Source of the DNA: a bacterium
GTDB taxonomy: Bacteria > Armatimonadota > Chthonomonadetes > Chthonomonadales > CAJBBX01
Length of the DNA: 34,704 nt
Direction of reading: 5' to 3'
Assembly (NCBI GenBank): GCA_009885735.1
Contig: VFKD01000707.1
Coordinates: 1 to 34,704 of the forward strand
Shown here one piece after another: positions 9,120-17,732 of the stretch (its first letter is position 1; each line of letters begins with the position of its first letter). Made by a program: the position numbers and the translations under genes. The notes beneath the pieces were generated by a model. It worked only from the letters and a program-made list of their open reading frames with translations, searched no databases and was not told the DNA's origin.

Positions 9120-9542
9120 CTATCTGCCTCCAGGTGTACCGAGTTGCGGACCAGAGGCGGGAGCTGCAATGGTTGCAAGACTATCACGACCATGGTCGGA
9201 GATAACACGAGTCCAAATCAACACACTCAATAAGACAATTGCAGCGGCACACGCGCCAGCGGCTAGCATGCCGCGCAGAGGAGCAAGGTCGATCGACCAT
9301 CCAGGCCGGGAGCCGGACACTCTGGCTCGCACCGCGCTCGCCATTGACGGCGAGTAGAGTGGTTCTGCCGCCTCCAGCGAGTGCAGCGCCTGCAGGTCGA
9401 TCTCTACGGAGTTCCACTGCCTGATGAAGTGTCGGCACGTCTGACATTCTCCCACATGGCCCTTCAAGTCCAGTGGAAGGCTGGCAGCTGCCGCAGTATC
9501 AAGCCAAGTATGAATTCGTTCTCGTGCTGCCGTGCACTTCAT
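9120..9542 (-). CDS. anti-sigma factor (zf-HC2-like, single TM)
   Basis: 140 aa. HVGECQTCRHFI zinc-binding motif near N-terminus and a hydrophobic helix AAGACAAAIVLLSVLIW. Downstream of an ECF sigma gene. Confidence 0.7.
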   Translation of the reverse strand: MKCTAARERIHTWLDTAAAASLPLDLKGHVGECQTCRHFIRQWNSVEIDLQALHSLEAAEPLYSPSMASAVRARVSGSRPGWSIDLAPLRGMLAAGACAAAIVLLSVLIWTRVISDHGRDSLATIAAPASGPQLGTPGGR

Positions 9543-9594
9543 TTTGCGTACCCTTCCGTATCATCGGCCATCAAAGCTGCCATTGTGGTCAAAC

Positions 9595-10302
9595 CTATTC
9601 CGTGAGGGAGAGCCTCGTGGCCAGTCGCTCCCTTGCGCGATGCAGGCGGACCTTTACCGCGCTAACCGACACGGTCAGCGCCTTCGATATCTGTTCCACG
9701 GAGAACTCTTCGAAGTAGAACAGCACCATCACGAGCCTATAGTGCTCGGGAAGCGCATCAATGGCTTCTCGCAACTGCCTGTTGCGCTCACCTATCATCG
9801 CTCCTGCGACCAGGTCGATTGGAGCAGCCATTGGAGCAATAGTATCTAGGCCAACTGTAGGCCGGCTGCTGCGCATCCGTCGCCGGCACTCATTGAGCGT
9901 GATCCGGTACATCCAGCTTGAGAAGAACCCGTCTGGCCGGTATGCGCCCAAAGCTCGGTAGGCTCGAACAAACGCCTCCTGAACGGCATCCTCCGCGTCG
10001 GAGCGATCTCGCAAAAGGCGAACCGCAAACCGAAGCAATCGAGCTTGATAGCGCTCAACCAGCAGATCGAATGCGCCGAGGTCGCCCGCACGACACCGAA
10101 GCGCAAGGCGATCCTCCTCATGTGTTTGTGCCCGATTTGCAGCGAGTTCAATAGCCACCGTGTCGCCCTCGTTCCCGTGCGGATAGTGCCGACATCGCCT
10201 GTGGGTCGGAGCGCGACTCACAATGCCAACACTCAGCAGACGACCAAAGCGGGACGAATGTTCGGGTCGCGGGGAACAAGAGATTGCAGCAACTCCGTTC
10301 AT
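9595..10302 (-). CDS. ECF RNA polymerase sigma factor
   Basis: DLGAFDLLVERYQARLLRFAVRLLRDRSDAEDAVQEAFVRAYRAL (region 2) and LPEHYRLVMVLFYFEEFSVEQISKALTVSVSAVKVRLHRARERL (region 4). True start probably about 10150-10170. Confidence 0.88.
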   Translation of the reverse strand: MNGVAAISCSPRPEHSSRFGRLLSVGIVSRAPTHRRCRHYPHGNEGDTVAIELAANRAQTHEEDRLALRCRAGDLGAFDLLVERYQARLLRFAVRLLRDRSDAEDAVQEAFVRAYRALGAYRPDGFFSSWMYRITLNECRRRMRSSRPTVGLDTIAPMAAPIDLVAGAMIGERNRQLREAIDALPEHYRLVMVLFYFEEFSVEQISKALTVSVSAVKVRLHRARERLATRLSLTE

Positions 10303-10353
10303 AGCCTACAACCCACTCGAATTGCGCAGGTTACCGCCACTGTGCTCCGCCCG

Positions 10354-12207
10354 CTATGCGGATACGCTGCCGAGAATGGTCGCCTGACCGAACGACCTCC
10401 GTACGTCAGTCAGCCTTGCACGAACTCGCTGGCCGACTAGCTTCTTGCCGTCGTTTAGCTCTACCATGTATCCATCCGCCCAGCCCACTACAGCCGGTTC
10501 GGGATGAACGGCGGAGCGGATGACGTCGCACTCGAGGATCGTCGAACGCTTGTGGCTGCTCCATCTCTTGTCCAGCTCCGTTATCTCGCCCCAACTCACC
10601 GAGTGCTTCTCAATGTGCAGCGTTGCATCTCCGCGGATATAGACGGCTCGCATGAGCTCCTGCTCGAGTTTGCTTGCCGTGTCTCCATCGATGCCCACAA
10701 GTGTCTCTGCGACGTCGGGGTGGCACACCACCAGGAGCGCCTCGCGGTTTTTGCGGTCTGTAGCAACCGTTCGGCGGAGCTCCTGCTCGATAGCGAGAGC
10801 AATGGTCTCGGCTGACGGCACCTTTCCGCGCCCGCCGCAATACTCGCAAGGCTGGGTCATAAAGTCTACAATCGTTTCCGCGGTTCGCTTGCGGGTCATC
10901 TCGATGAGTCCGAGCGGACTAACACTGGATATCTTGGTTCTCGCTCTATCGCGCTTAAGCGCCGCTTCCAGCGATTTAGCAACGTGCTGGCGGTCTCTCG
11001 CCTGGTTCATGTCGATGAAGTCGATCACGATGATGCCGCCGATGTCTCGAAGCCGAAGTTGTCTTGCAATCTCTGAAGCGGCGTCGAGGTTCGTTTTTAC
11101 AATGGTCTCGGAGAGGTTGCTTCCGCCCACGAACTTGCCGGTGTTTACATCAATGACAGTCAGCGCTTCGGTCTCATCAAAGATCAAGTAACCGCCGGAC
11201 CTGAGCCAGACCTTTCGCTTGAGGGTCTTCTCGATTTCAGCCTCGATGTTGAAGTGGTCGAAGATCGGCACGGCAGATGAGTAGAGGTGGATTCGGCCTC
11301 TAAGCTTTGGCGAGACCATCTCGAGTAGCTCATTTGCCTTCTCGTACTCGGTGGCGTCGTCGATTGTCAGCCTGCCGACGTCCGAGCCGAAGATGTCGCG
11401 AATAGTCTTGTAGACTAACGTGAGGTCCTGATGCACCATGGCAGGAGCACGAACCTTACGCGAGGTCTCCTGCACCTGTCTCCAGAGCTTCAGCAGGAAG
11501 TCGCGGTCTGCCATTAGCTCTGCCTCGGTCTTGTCCTCTGCCTCGGTGCGAATGATGATGCCGAAGCCCGGCTCGCGCATCTTCTCGCCAATTCTCTTGA
11601 GGCGGTCTCGCTCCTTGTTGTCTTCAATCTTGCGCGAGACTCCGATGTTGTCTGCCTCGGGCATCAGGACTATGTATCGGCCCGGCAGGGAGATTCGGGT
11701 CGATACCCTGGCGCCCTTGGTGCCCCGCGGGCCTTTGGTGACCTGAACGAGCAGCTCCTGACCTATTCGCAGAACGTCGGATATCTTCTGCTGGCGCAGC
11801 ACGGAGCGGCGAATGCTGCGGGGTCTTGCGCGTGTCTTTGCCGCGCCGGGATCGGTCTCTTCATCGCCGCCGTCTCCCTCGTCCTCGTCTCGCTCGTCCG
11901 ACTCGTCCGCAGGAGATGCGCCGTTCGATGCGCCGGAGTCCGAAGTCGGAAGCACATCGCCGACATAGAGGAATGCATTACGGCTGAGCCCCACATCCAC
12001 AAACGATGCATCCATGCCTGGCAGTACGTTCTCAACGCGCGCCTTGTACAGGCTGCCCACTACTCGCTCTTCGCGTTCAATGTGCAGTTCTGCAAGCCTG
12101 CCGTCTTCCATCACGGCGATGCGCGTTTCCCGTTCACCCACGTTTACTACTATTTCCTTCGACAACCTACGCCTCCTGGGGGTTTCCTTGGAGCAGGTTC
12201 GGAGCAT
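10354..12207 (-). CDS. rng: Rne/Rng family ribonuclease
   Basis: 617 aa. S1-like LYKARVENVLPGMDASFVDVGLSRNAFLYVGD; GGYLIFDETEALTVIDVNTGKFVGG; RDIGGIIVIDFIDM; zinc-link CEYCGGRGKV. Confidence 0.93.
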   Translation of the reverse strand: MLRTCSKETPRRRRLSKEIVVNVGERETRIAVMEDGRLAELHIEREERVVGSLYKARVENVLPGMDASFVDVGLSRNAFLYVGDVLPTSDSGASNGASPADESDERDEDEGDGGDEETDPGAAKTRARPRSIRRSVLRQQKISDVLRIGQELLVQVTKGPRGTKGARVSTRISLPGRYIVLMPEADNIGVSRKIEDNKERDRLKRIGEKMREPGFGIIIRTEAEDKTEAELMADRDFLLKLWRQVQETSRKVRAPAMVHQDLTLVYKTIRDIFGSDVGRLTIDDATEYEKANELLEMVSPKLRGRIHLYSSAVPIFDHFNIEAEIEKTLKRKVWLRSGGYLIFDETEALTVIDVNTGKFVGGSNLSETIVKTNLDAASEIARQLRLRDIGGIIVIDFIDMNQARDRQHVAKSLEAALKRDRARTKISSVSPLGLIEMTRKRTAETIVDFMTQPCEYCGGRGKVPSAETIALAIEQELRRTVATDRKNREALLVVCHPDVAETLVGIDGDTASKLEQELMRAVYIRGDATLHIEKHSVSWGEITELDKRWSSHKRSTILECDVIRSAVHPEPAVVGWADGYMVELNDGKKLVGQRVRARLTDVRRSFGQATILGSVSA

Positions 12208-12877
12208 CCAGCCCGGTTAGTCGCAGGCGATGCACACGTCGAACCCGCAGGCCGGACAGTGTCCGACTAAGAACCTCGACAATCTCTTGCGGCTTTGCAT
12301 TTCCGTCATTACCTATGGTGAGCTCCATGTGAAGCTGAAGCCTCTGGCTCAGAAGACTCTCGCACCATAGCGACCGTATCATCGGCCTTATGTCGATCTC
12401 CTTCTTGCGCCCCTCTCGCTCGCGCACTACTTGCGCCGAGGGTGCCGCGAGAAGCGCATCAACTGCTGTCGCAGCCTCTTGCAGTGTCATATTCGCGTCT
12501 GCGTCACATACCACGCTGAGCACCGCGCACGTGTAGGCATTCATGAGATCTCGAGAGCCTGCGTCCGGAATCTCAGCCGCTGCAACTATCTGGATGCCGA
12601 CAGGGAGCTTCGCATTCAGACGGCTGGTCAGTACTTCCGGGGCAATCTCGGAAGACAGCTCTATTGTCATGGGCTCGGCATCGCCCGTAACGCCAACGGC
12701 AAGGGCTGATGCGAAAGAGAGCTTCTCTCGAGGGTTGAATCCAGTTGTGAAGGCAATTGGCAGCTCGGCCCGACGGATGGCCCGCTCGAATGTTCGCAGC
12801 AGGTCCAGATGTCCAAGCCAACGGGCGCTCTCACCCTTTGTAAACAGAGCAAGGTACTTCATACTGGGCATGCACAC
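12167..12877 (-). CDS. DUF2344 / TIGR03936-type radical-SAM-associated protein
   Basis: KGESARWLGHLDLLRTFERAIRRAELPIAFTTGFNPREKLSFASALAVGV is diagnostic of this family. Overlaps the start of the RNase G gene. Confidence 0.82.
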   Translation of the reverse strand: MCMPSMKYLALFTKGESARWLGHLDLLRTFERAIRRAELPIAFTTGFNPREKLSFASALAVGVTGDAEPMTIELSSEIAPEVLTSRLNAKLPVGIQIVAAAEIPDAGSRDLMNAYTCAVLSVVCDADANMTLQEAATAVDALLAAPSAQVVREREGRKKEIDIRPMIRSLWCESLLSQRLQLHMELTIGNDGNAKPQEIVEVLSRTLSGLRVRRVHRLRLTGLDAPNLLQGNPQEA

Positions 12878-12906
12878 GCGGAACGGCGCAGAAAGCGCCG
12901 TTCCGC
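12878..12906. repeat. perfect 12-bp inverted repeat (5-nt loop)
   Basis: GCGGAACGGCGC-AGAAA-GCGCCGTTCCGC between the YHS-like gene stop and the DUF2344 gene start. No T-tract on either side. Confidence 0.85.
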
Positions 12907-12937
12907 AGCACTGGTGCCAACCGTCAATGGGATGCGT

Positions 12938-13426
12938 CTACTTCTTAACGAGTGCCAACACCTTGTTTGTCTTCTCGGCGGTTGAGAGGGCGTCGAACTG
13001 AGGCTTGCATCCGGCGCAGCAGAAGTGAACTTCGTAGCCGGCCACAGTCGTGGTCTCGCCAGTGCTGCCCTTCACGGCTTCGCCGGAAATTGGGCAGGAC
13101 ATCACCTGCGTGAGAGTGGTGGTCGTCGGAGTGGAGCTGGTCTTCTTGGCCTTCTTCGCTAGTTCATTGTATGCCTTCACGAACTTTGCTGGGCTGGCAT
13201 TGAACTGATCGGGGCAGCCGCCGCAGCACATAAAGTAGCGCGTACCCTTGTAGACAATGTTTGAGAACGCCTTCGCTTTGGATGTGATGGGCGCTCCCAT
13301 GACCGGGCAGATCAGCTTGGCATCCTTAACCTTGGCGGCTTTAGCCGGCTTGGCCTGGGGCGCTGCGAGAGCGGCGGACGCGAGCACCGCGCCGGCTGCC
13401 ATCAGAACTGCAATCCTCTTCAACAT
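12938..13426 (-). CDS. secreted protein with two YHS/TRASH-like metal-binding domains
   Basis: Start MLKRIAVLMAAGAVLASAALAAPQ (signal peptide) with SD GAAAGGAG; CPVMGAPITSKA...YFMCCGGCPDQF and CPISGEAVKG...VHFCCAGCKPQF. The track ORF start (13585) is too far upstream. Confidence 0.75.
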   Translation of the reverse strand: MLKRIAVLMAAGAVLASAALAAPQAKPAKAAKVKDAKLICPVMGAPITSKAKAFSNIVYKGTRYFMCCGGCPDQFNASPAKFVKAYNELAKKAKKTSSTPTTTTLTQVMSCPISGEAVKGSTGETTTVAGYEVHFCCAGCKPQFDALSTAEKTNKVLALVKK

Positions 13427-13614
13427 ATGCTGCTCCTTTCGCCGGGCGACCACGCGACTAGCGCTCCCACCCGTGCAAGTACATCCTGAATGTGTGCGGC
13501 ACAGATTCTGACTCGATGAAGGAGGGGCCGAGTATGACTCTGCGGCACGACATCCCTCACCAAGACCATACGTAGGATACCGCAAATACGTTCATTCGCG
13601 TTCAGCGGCAGCAC

Positions 13615-13631
13615 TTGGCACGATTATTGCA
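13615..13631 (+). promoter_or_regulatory. sigma-54 (RpoN) -24/-12 promoter match
   Basis: TTGGCACG-ATTA-TTGCA; GG and GC dinucleotides spaced exactly 12 nt; intergenic, about 100-190 nt upstream of a + strand glycosyltransferase. Confidence 0.65.
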
Positions 13632-13730
13632 CTGAGTAAAGTGTAGGCCCGTAGACTGTCACCAGAGCGGAGCATCTGTCGAATGTCCGGAATGTGGAAC
13701 AATCCTACCTAGACTCTGTCTTGCGGCTGC

Positions 13731-15005
13731 ATGCACAACATCAGTTGCGCCGTATTGGGCAGGAGCAGGAGAACAGTACACATCGTGGGAGTAGGAGAGG
13801 CAAAGCCGCTGCATGTGATGTTCCTGAACACTCGCTCCGGATTGGGAGCGGATGTCGCCGTGCATCTTACAATCATGCGGAGTCTGGACCCAGCGCGGTG
13901 CCGCGTTACGTTTGTCACGAACTCTCGGGCAAGCGATCTTCATAAGATTCTGGGTCCTGTGCGGGCAGTGCCAAACGTTAAGACAGTCTTGATGAATCTG
14001 GGAGATGAGGTGTCGGGTGCCTCGACGTTGGTACGCCGTATGCATGCGGCTCGAGCCGCGGTGGTGATGTGTGCCGCGCTGATCCGTTTGGTTTTGATGG
14101 TCCGGAGCACGCGGGTCGATATCATCCATTCGACCGATCGCACCCGGGATGCCCTGCTCTCAACTCTGGTTTCGATGTTCGGAGGCTGCAGGAACATCCT
14201 TCACATGCACATTAAGTGGGGCTCGGACTTTGGCCGCATCGCAAAGTGGGCTATGGAGCGATGCAGCGCGACCCTGGCAATCTCTAACTATATACGATCC
14301 ACTCTGGTGGATGGAGGAGTCCCGACAGAAAAGGTCTATACCGCGCTGAACGCAACGGACCCAACAGAGTTCGACCCAGCCAGGGCAAGTGCCGGAGTGC
14401 TAAGAGTGAAGTTCGACATACCGGCGGATGCGCCCATCGTCGGCTTGGTGGGACGAGTGCTGCTCTGGAAGGGACACCTAGATATGGTCGAGGCGCTGCC
14501 TGCCATCAAACGGCAGTGTCCCGAAGTGCGGTTGGTGTTCGTTGGGTTTGAAGCCGACCCAGCCGAGCCGTTCACCAAACAGGTGAACGCTCGTGCCGAG
14601 GAGCTGGGAGTTCGAGCTAACCTTATCTGGGCTGGCTGGCTTAGCCCGACAGTAGATGCGTATGCAGACTTTGATGTAACCTGCGTGCCGAGCGCCGAGG
14701 AGCCGTTCGGACTGGTTGTAACCGAGGCGATGGCAATGAGTAAGCCGGTGGTCGCGTATGCATCGGGAGCGCTGCCGGAGATAATCACCGACGGGGTGGA
14801 TGGCTGCCTGGTGCCTCCGGGCGACACGCACGCTCTTGCGGCGAGGGTTGTTGACCTCCTCGGCAATGGCGCCAAGAGAGTGGCGATGGGGGCGAAAGCC
14901 CGACAGACCGTGCTGGGACGATTCACGCCCGAGCGCCAAGCGCGCGAGGTGTGTGATATATACTATGCCGTGTGCCGACCACATGTGTCGGCGCCTGCAG
15001 GATAG
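13731..15005 (+). CDS. glycosyltransferase family 4
   Basis: LHVMFLNTRSGLGADVAVHLTIMRSL; VGLVGRVLLWKGHLDMVEALP; PSAEEPFGLVVTEAMAMSKPVVAYASGALPEII. True start may be about 13815. Confidence 0.88.
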   Translation: MHNISCAVLGRSRRTVHIVGVGEAKPLHVMFLNTRSGLGADVAVHLTIMRSLDPARCRVTFVTNSRASDLHKILGPVRAVPNVKTVLMNLGDEVSGASTLVRRMHAARAAVVMCAALIRLVLMVRSTRVDIIHSTDRTRDALLSTLVSMFGGCRNILHMHIKWGSDFGRIAKWAMERCSATLAISNYIRSTLVDGGVPTEKVYTALNATDPTEFDPARASAGVLRVKFDIPADAPIVGLVGRVLLWKGHLDMVEALPAIKRQCPEVRLVFVGFEADPAEPFTKQVNARAEELGVRANLIWAGWLSPTVDAYADFDVTCVPSAEEPFGLVVTEAMAMSKPVVAYASGALPEIITDGVDGCLVPPGDTHALAARVVDLLGNGAKRVAMGAKARQTVLGRFTPERQAREVCDIYYAVCRPHVSAPAG

Positions 15006-15017
15006 AGGGAGCAAGAT

Positions 15018-16595
15018 ATGCAATCAGTCGTTTTAATCAACCCGCCGGCCTTGCGCGGCTTCACAAATGAGCGAACGTTCTCCGGCGGCATCGGAGTGTC
15101 TAGAAAGCTGAAGCCAGGCGAGCAGGAGATGCCGATCATCCTGCCTATCGACTTTCTCTACATGGCTGCCGTAGCCGAGAAGGTGGGCGCTAAGGCGACC
15201 CTCGTCGACCTGCTCTTGGACCGTCATTGGGATCGCGATGCTGAAGAGTACTGTATGCGAAAGATTGAAGCCGCCACAGAAGACGACCTCTGGGTGGGAA
15301 TTCGTCTGTCTATCCCTTCGCTTCGCCAGGATCTTGAGTTTGCAAACGCCATGAAGAAGCGGCTCCCGAACGCGAAGGTTTTCGTCTTCGGCACGGTCAT
15401 CATGGCTACCATCGATCACTGGATATCAGAGTGCAGGGTCGACTTCCTCATCTACGGCGAGCCGGAAGCGCTTTTTGAGGAGCTGCTCACGGCACAGGAC
15501 TATCGCAAGGTGAAGGGTGTCATCCGACCCAAGACCTACGTTCCCCTTGCAGGCTCCGCGCTCTACGATGGCGAGAAGAACGCCTATAAGGAAGAAGCGT
15601 GGATCAAGGTCAAGAATCTAAGCGATCTGCCTCGACCTGCCTGGCATCTCCTCGAAATGGGCCGGTATGCCATCGATGGAAGCGGCGACACCTCCAAGGT
15701 AGGCGTCTTCATCCAGGCCAGCAGGGGATGCCCGATCGGATGCACTATGTGCCCCTATATGCTGCTGGAAGGTCTCCCGTGGCGCAGTAACGACATAGAG
15801 GCGGTTGTGGACGAGATTGAGTACCTCAACAAGACCTATGGCATCTACCACATTCGGTTCCGCGACCCGAATTTCGGCTTCAACCGCAAGTATGCGCGCG
15901 AGCTGTGCGAGTCTATTATTCGCCGAGGCGTTAAGCTCGAGGCAACGGTCGAAACCAGTGTCGAGGTCTTCGACGAAGATAACCTCCGTAAGATGTTCGA
16001 TGCCGGTGTACGGGTAATCACCACGGGAATCGAGACGAACGACGAAGCATGCATGGCGAGTATTGGGCAGAAGATCAAGGTCAATGACAAGCTCCGCGAG
16101 AAGATCGATATCTGTGACAAGATCGGGTTTCACATCTACGGTACTTACTGTCTCGGCACCCCGGAAGAGACTTGGGAGACTGTAGAGAAGACATGGCGAT
16201 TTGCCATCGAGGTGGGCGTTGAGAGCGGATTCACGGTTCTCACTCCGTTCCCTGGAACCCCAATGTATTGGCGCGCGCTCAAGGAGGGGCTGCTTCCGAA
16301 GCGGATGCAGTTCAGCGATTGGAACAGCTACACATCGACCGTTCCAACCTACGAATTGTCCATCAAGGACCTGGATATGGCTCGACTCTGGTCGCGCCTG
16401 GAGACGATTCTGCCCTATCGCCAGAAGCGGGCGAAGGGCCTGAGCGAAACCATTCAATTCCACTATCGCCACATTCCGCACTATCTCGCGCGACACTACT
16501 GTCGCCTCTATGTCTGGTATCGCAAGGCCCGGCGCCAGTCCGAGAAGTCAAGCCGACCGGTCTCGCCGCCGGAGGAGATAGCCACGGCCGCATAG
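15018..16595 (+). CDS. B12-binding-domain radical SAM protein
   Basis: 525 aa. QASRGCPIGCTMCPYMLLEG (CxxxCxxC). N-terminal cobalamin-binding-like region. Confidence 0.87.
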   Translation: MQSVVLINPPALRGFTNERTFSGGIGVSRKLKPGEQEMPIILPIDFLYMAAVAEKVGAKATLVDLLLDRHWDRDAEEYCMRKIEAATEDDLWVGIRLSIPSLRQDLEFANAMKKRLPNAKVFVFGTVIMATIDHWISECRVDFLIYGEPEALFEELLTAQDYRKVKGVIRPKTYVPLAGSALYDGEKNAYKEEAWIKVKNLSDLPRPAWHLLEMGRYAIDGSGDTSKVGVFIQASRGCPIGCTMCPYMLLEGLPWRSNDIEAVVDEIEYLNKTYGIYHIRFRDPNFGFNRKYARELCESIIRRGVKLEATVETSVEVFDEDNLRKMFDAGVRVITTGIETNDEACMASIGQKIKVNDKLREKIDICDKIGFHIYGTYCLGTPEETWETVEKTWRFAIEVGVESGFTVLTPFPGTPMYWRALKEGLLPKRMQFSDWNSYTSTVPTYELSIKDLDMARLWSRLETILPYRQKRAKGLSETIQFHYRHIPHYLARHYCRLYVWYRKARRQSEKSSRPVSPPEEIATAA

Positions 16596-16639
16596 TCCAT
16601 CTGGGCCAGATTCCACTTGCTTGGCCAGTGTCCCGCACT

Positions 16640-16687
16640 AAGCGCGCCCCACCATGCTCAGATTCAGGAGCATGGTAGGGTGCGCTT
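16640..16687. repeat. 20-bp imperfect inverted repeat with 8-nt loop
   Basis: AAGCGCGCCCCACCATGCTC-agattcag-GAGCATGGTAGGGTGCGCTT: 18 Watson-Crick pairs, one G.U and one C.A as + strand RNA. Confidence 0.9.
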
Positions 16688-16790
16688 CGCACTCCCATTT
16701 CCGCGTCCTCTGAGCGTAACCCAGAACACCTGATTCCGCTCACCCCGTGTGCGCACCCGTTCATCCTGAGCGCTTGACAGTCTCTCCGTC

Positions 16791-16860
16791 GAGCAGTCGA
16801 AGGACCGTACCCTGGCAGAGTCGAAGGACCTCACCGACGAGCAGTCGAAGGGCCGTGATC
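16791..16860. repeat. three degenerate tandem copies of a 24-bp unit (GAGCAGTCGAAGGACCGT core)
   Basis: GAGCAGTCGAAGGACCGTACCCTG / GCAGAGTCGAAGGACCTCACCGAC / GAGCAGTCGAAGGGCCGTGATCAA begin at 16791, 16815 and 16839. Confidence 0.8.
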
Positions 16861-16871
16861 AATCAGCTCGG

Positions 16872-16901
16872 TTGACGCTGCCAGATTCGCGAACCTATAA
16901 T
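16872..16901 (+). promoter_or_regulatory. near-consensus sigma-70 promoter for leaderless fdhD
   Basis: TTGACG (16872-16877), 18-nt spacer, TATAAT (16896-16901), then ATG at 16908. Confidence 0.75.
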
Positions 16902-16907
16902 AGGTGT

Positions 16908-17732
16908 ATGCTTCCTCCTCAGCCGGAGAGCCGTATTGAGCTAGCCGCGCGGCGGTTCGACCATGGACGTTGGTATGAGTCGGTCCAGGATGTCGTGGTG
17001 GAAGAGCCGCTCGAAGTGCGCATAGATGGCGAGCCGTTCGCGGTCACCATCCGCACGCCTGGACACGACTCCTACCTCGCCGCGGGCCTCGCATTTGCCG
17101 AGGGTGCTGTGGGCGAACCTGCCGACATCCTCGACGTCACGCGCTGTGCCCACCCAAGTTGGCCCGATGCGCTGAACGTGGCGGACGTAATTACTTCGCG
17201 CGGCGCCGCAGCGCGTGTGGTCCCGCAGACCACCCGTCGATTTGCAAACAGCGGGTGCGGAGCCTGCGGCAAGCTCATGATTGACGATATCGTCACGTGC
17301 GTCGGGCGAGTGGCTCCCCTTACACCTGTGTCTGCGGAATGGATTGTCAGCTTGCCTCAAGCCATGCGCACCTCGCAGAGGGTATTCGAACGAACGGGAG
17401 GACTGCATGCAGCCGCGCTGTTTGAGCCTATGGGAAGTGCGATAGCGGTCTTCGAGGACATTGGCCGTCACAACGCGGTGGATAAGCTCGTTGGCTGGGC
17501 GATGCTGGAGCAGAAATGGCCCATTCGGGGCAAGGTGATGATGGTGAGCGGCCGCGCTGGGTTTGAGATTCTCCAGAAGGCCGCTGCCGCCGGTATCTCC
17601 TGCGTCTGCTCGGTCTCCGCTCCGTCCAGCCTCTCTTGCAGCCTCGCTCAGGAGGCCGGCATCACGCTCATCGGCTTCCTTCGCGGCGACACATTCAACG
17701 TCTATTCGCACCCCGAGGGGATTATCGAATGA
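16908..17732 (+). CDS. fdhD: formate dehydrogenase accessory sulfurtransferase FdhD
   Basis: EEPLEVRIDGEPFAVTIRTPGHDSYLAAGLAFAEG; NSGCGACGK; FEDIGRHNAVDKLVGWA; MMVSGRAGFEILQKAAAAGI. The ORF-track start at 16872 is the -35 box, so ATG 16908 is preferred. Confidence 0.92.
   Translation: MLPPQPESRIELAARRFDHGRWYESVQDVVVEEPLEVRIDGEPFAVTIRTPGHDSYLAAGLAFAEGAVGEPADILDVTRCAHPSWPDALNVADVITSRGAAARVVPQTTRRFANSGCGACGKLMIDDIVTCVGRVAPLTPVSAEWIVSLPQAMRTSQRVFERTGGLHAAALFEPMGSAIAVFEDIGRHNAVDKLVGWAMLEQKWPIRGKVMMVSGRAGFEILQKAAAAGISCVCSVSAPSSLSCSLAQEAGITLIGFLRGDTFNVYSHPEGIIE

Noticed and set aside
15618-16496. 292-aa minus-strand ORF
   Set aside because: Antisense to the radical SAM gene with clear motifs on the + strand; no recognisable domain.
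16774-16779. TTGACA as a -35 box
   Set aside because: No acceptable -10 hexamer at 16-18 nt; it lies within the repeat element.
16791-16860. CRISPR array
   Set aside because: Repeats are tandem without spacers, degenerate and only three copies; no cas genes in the window.
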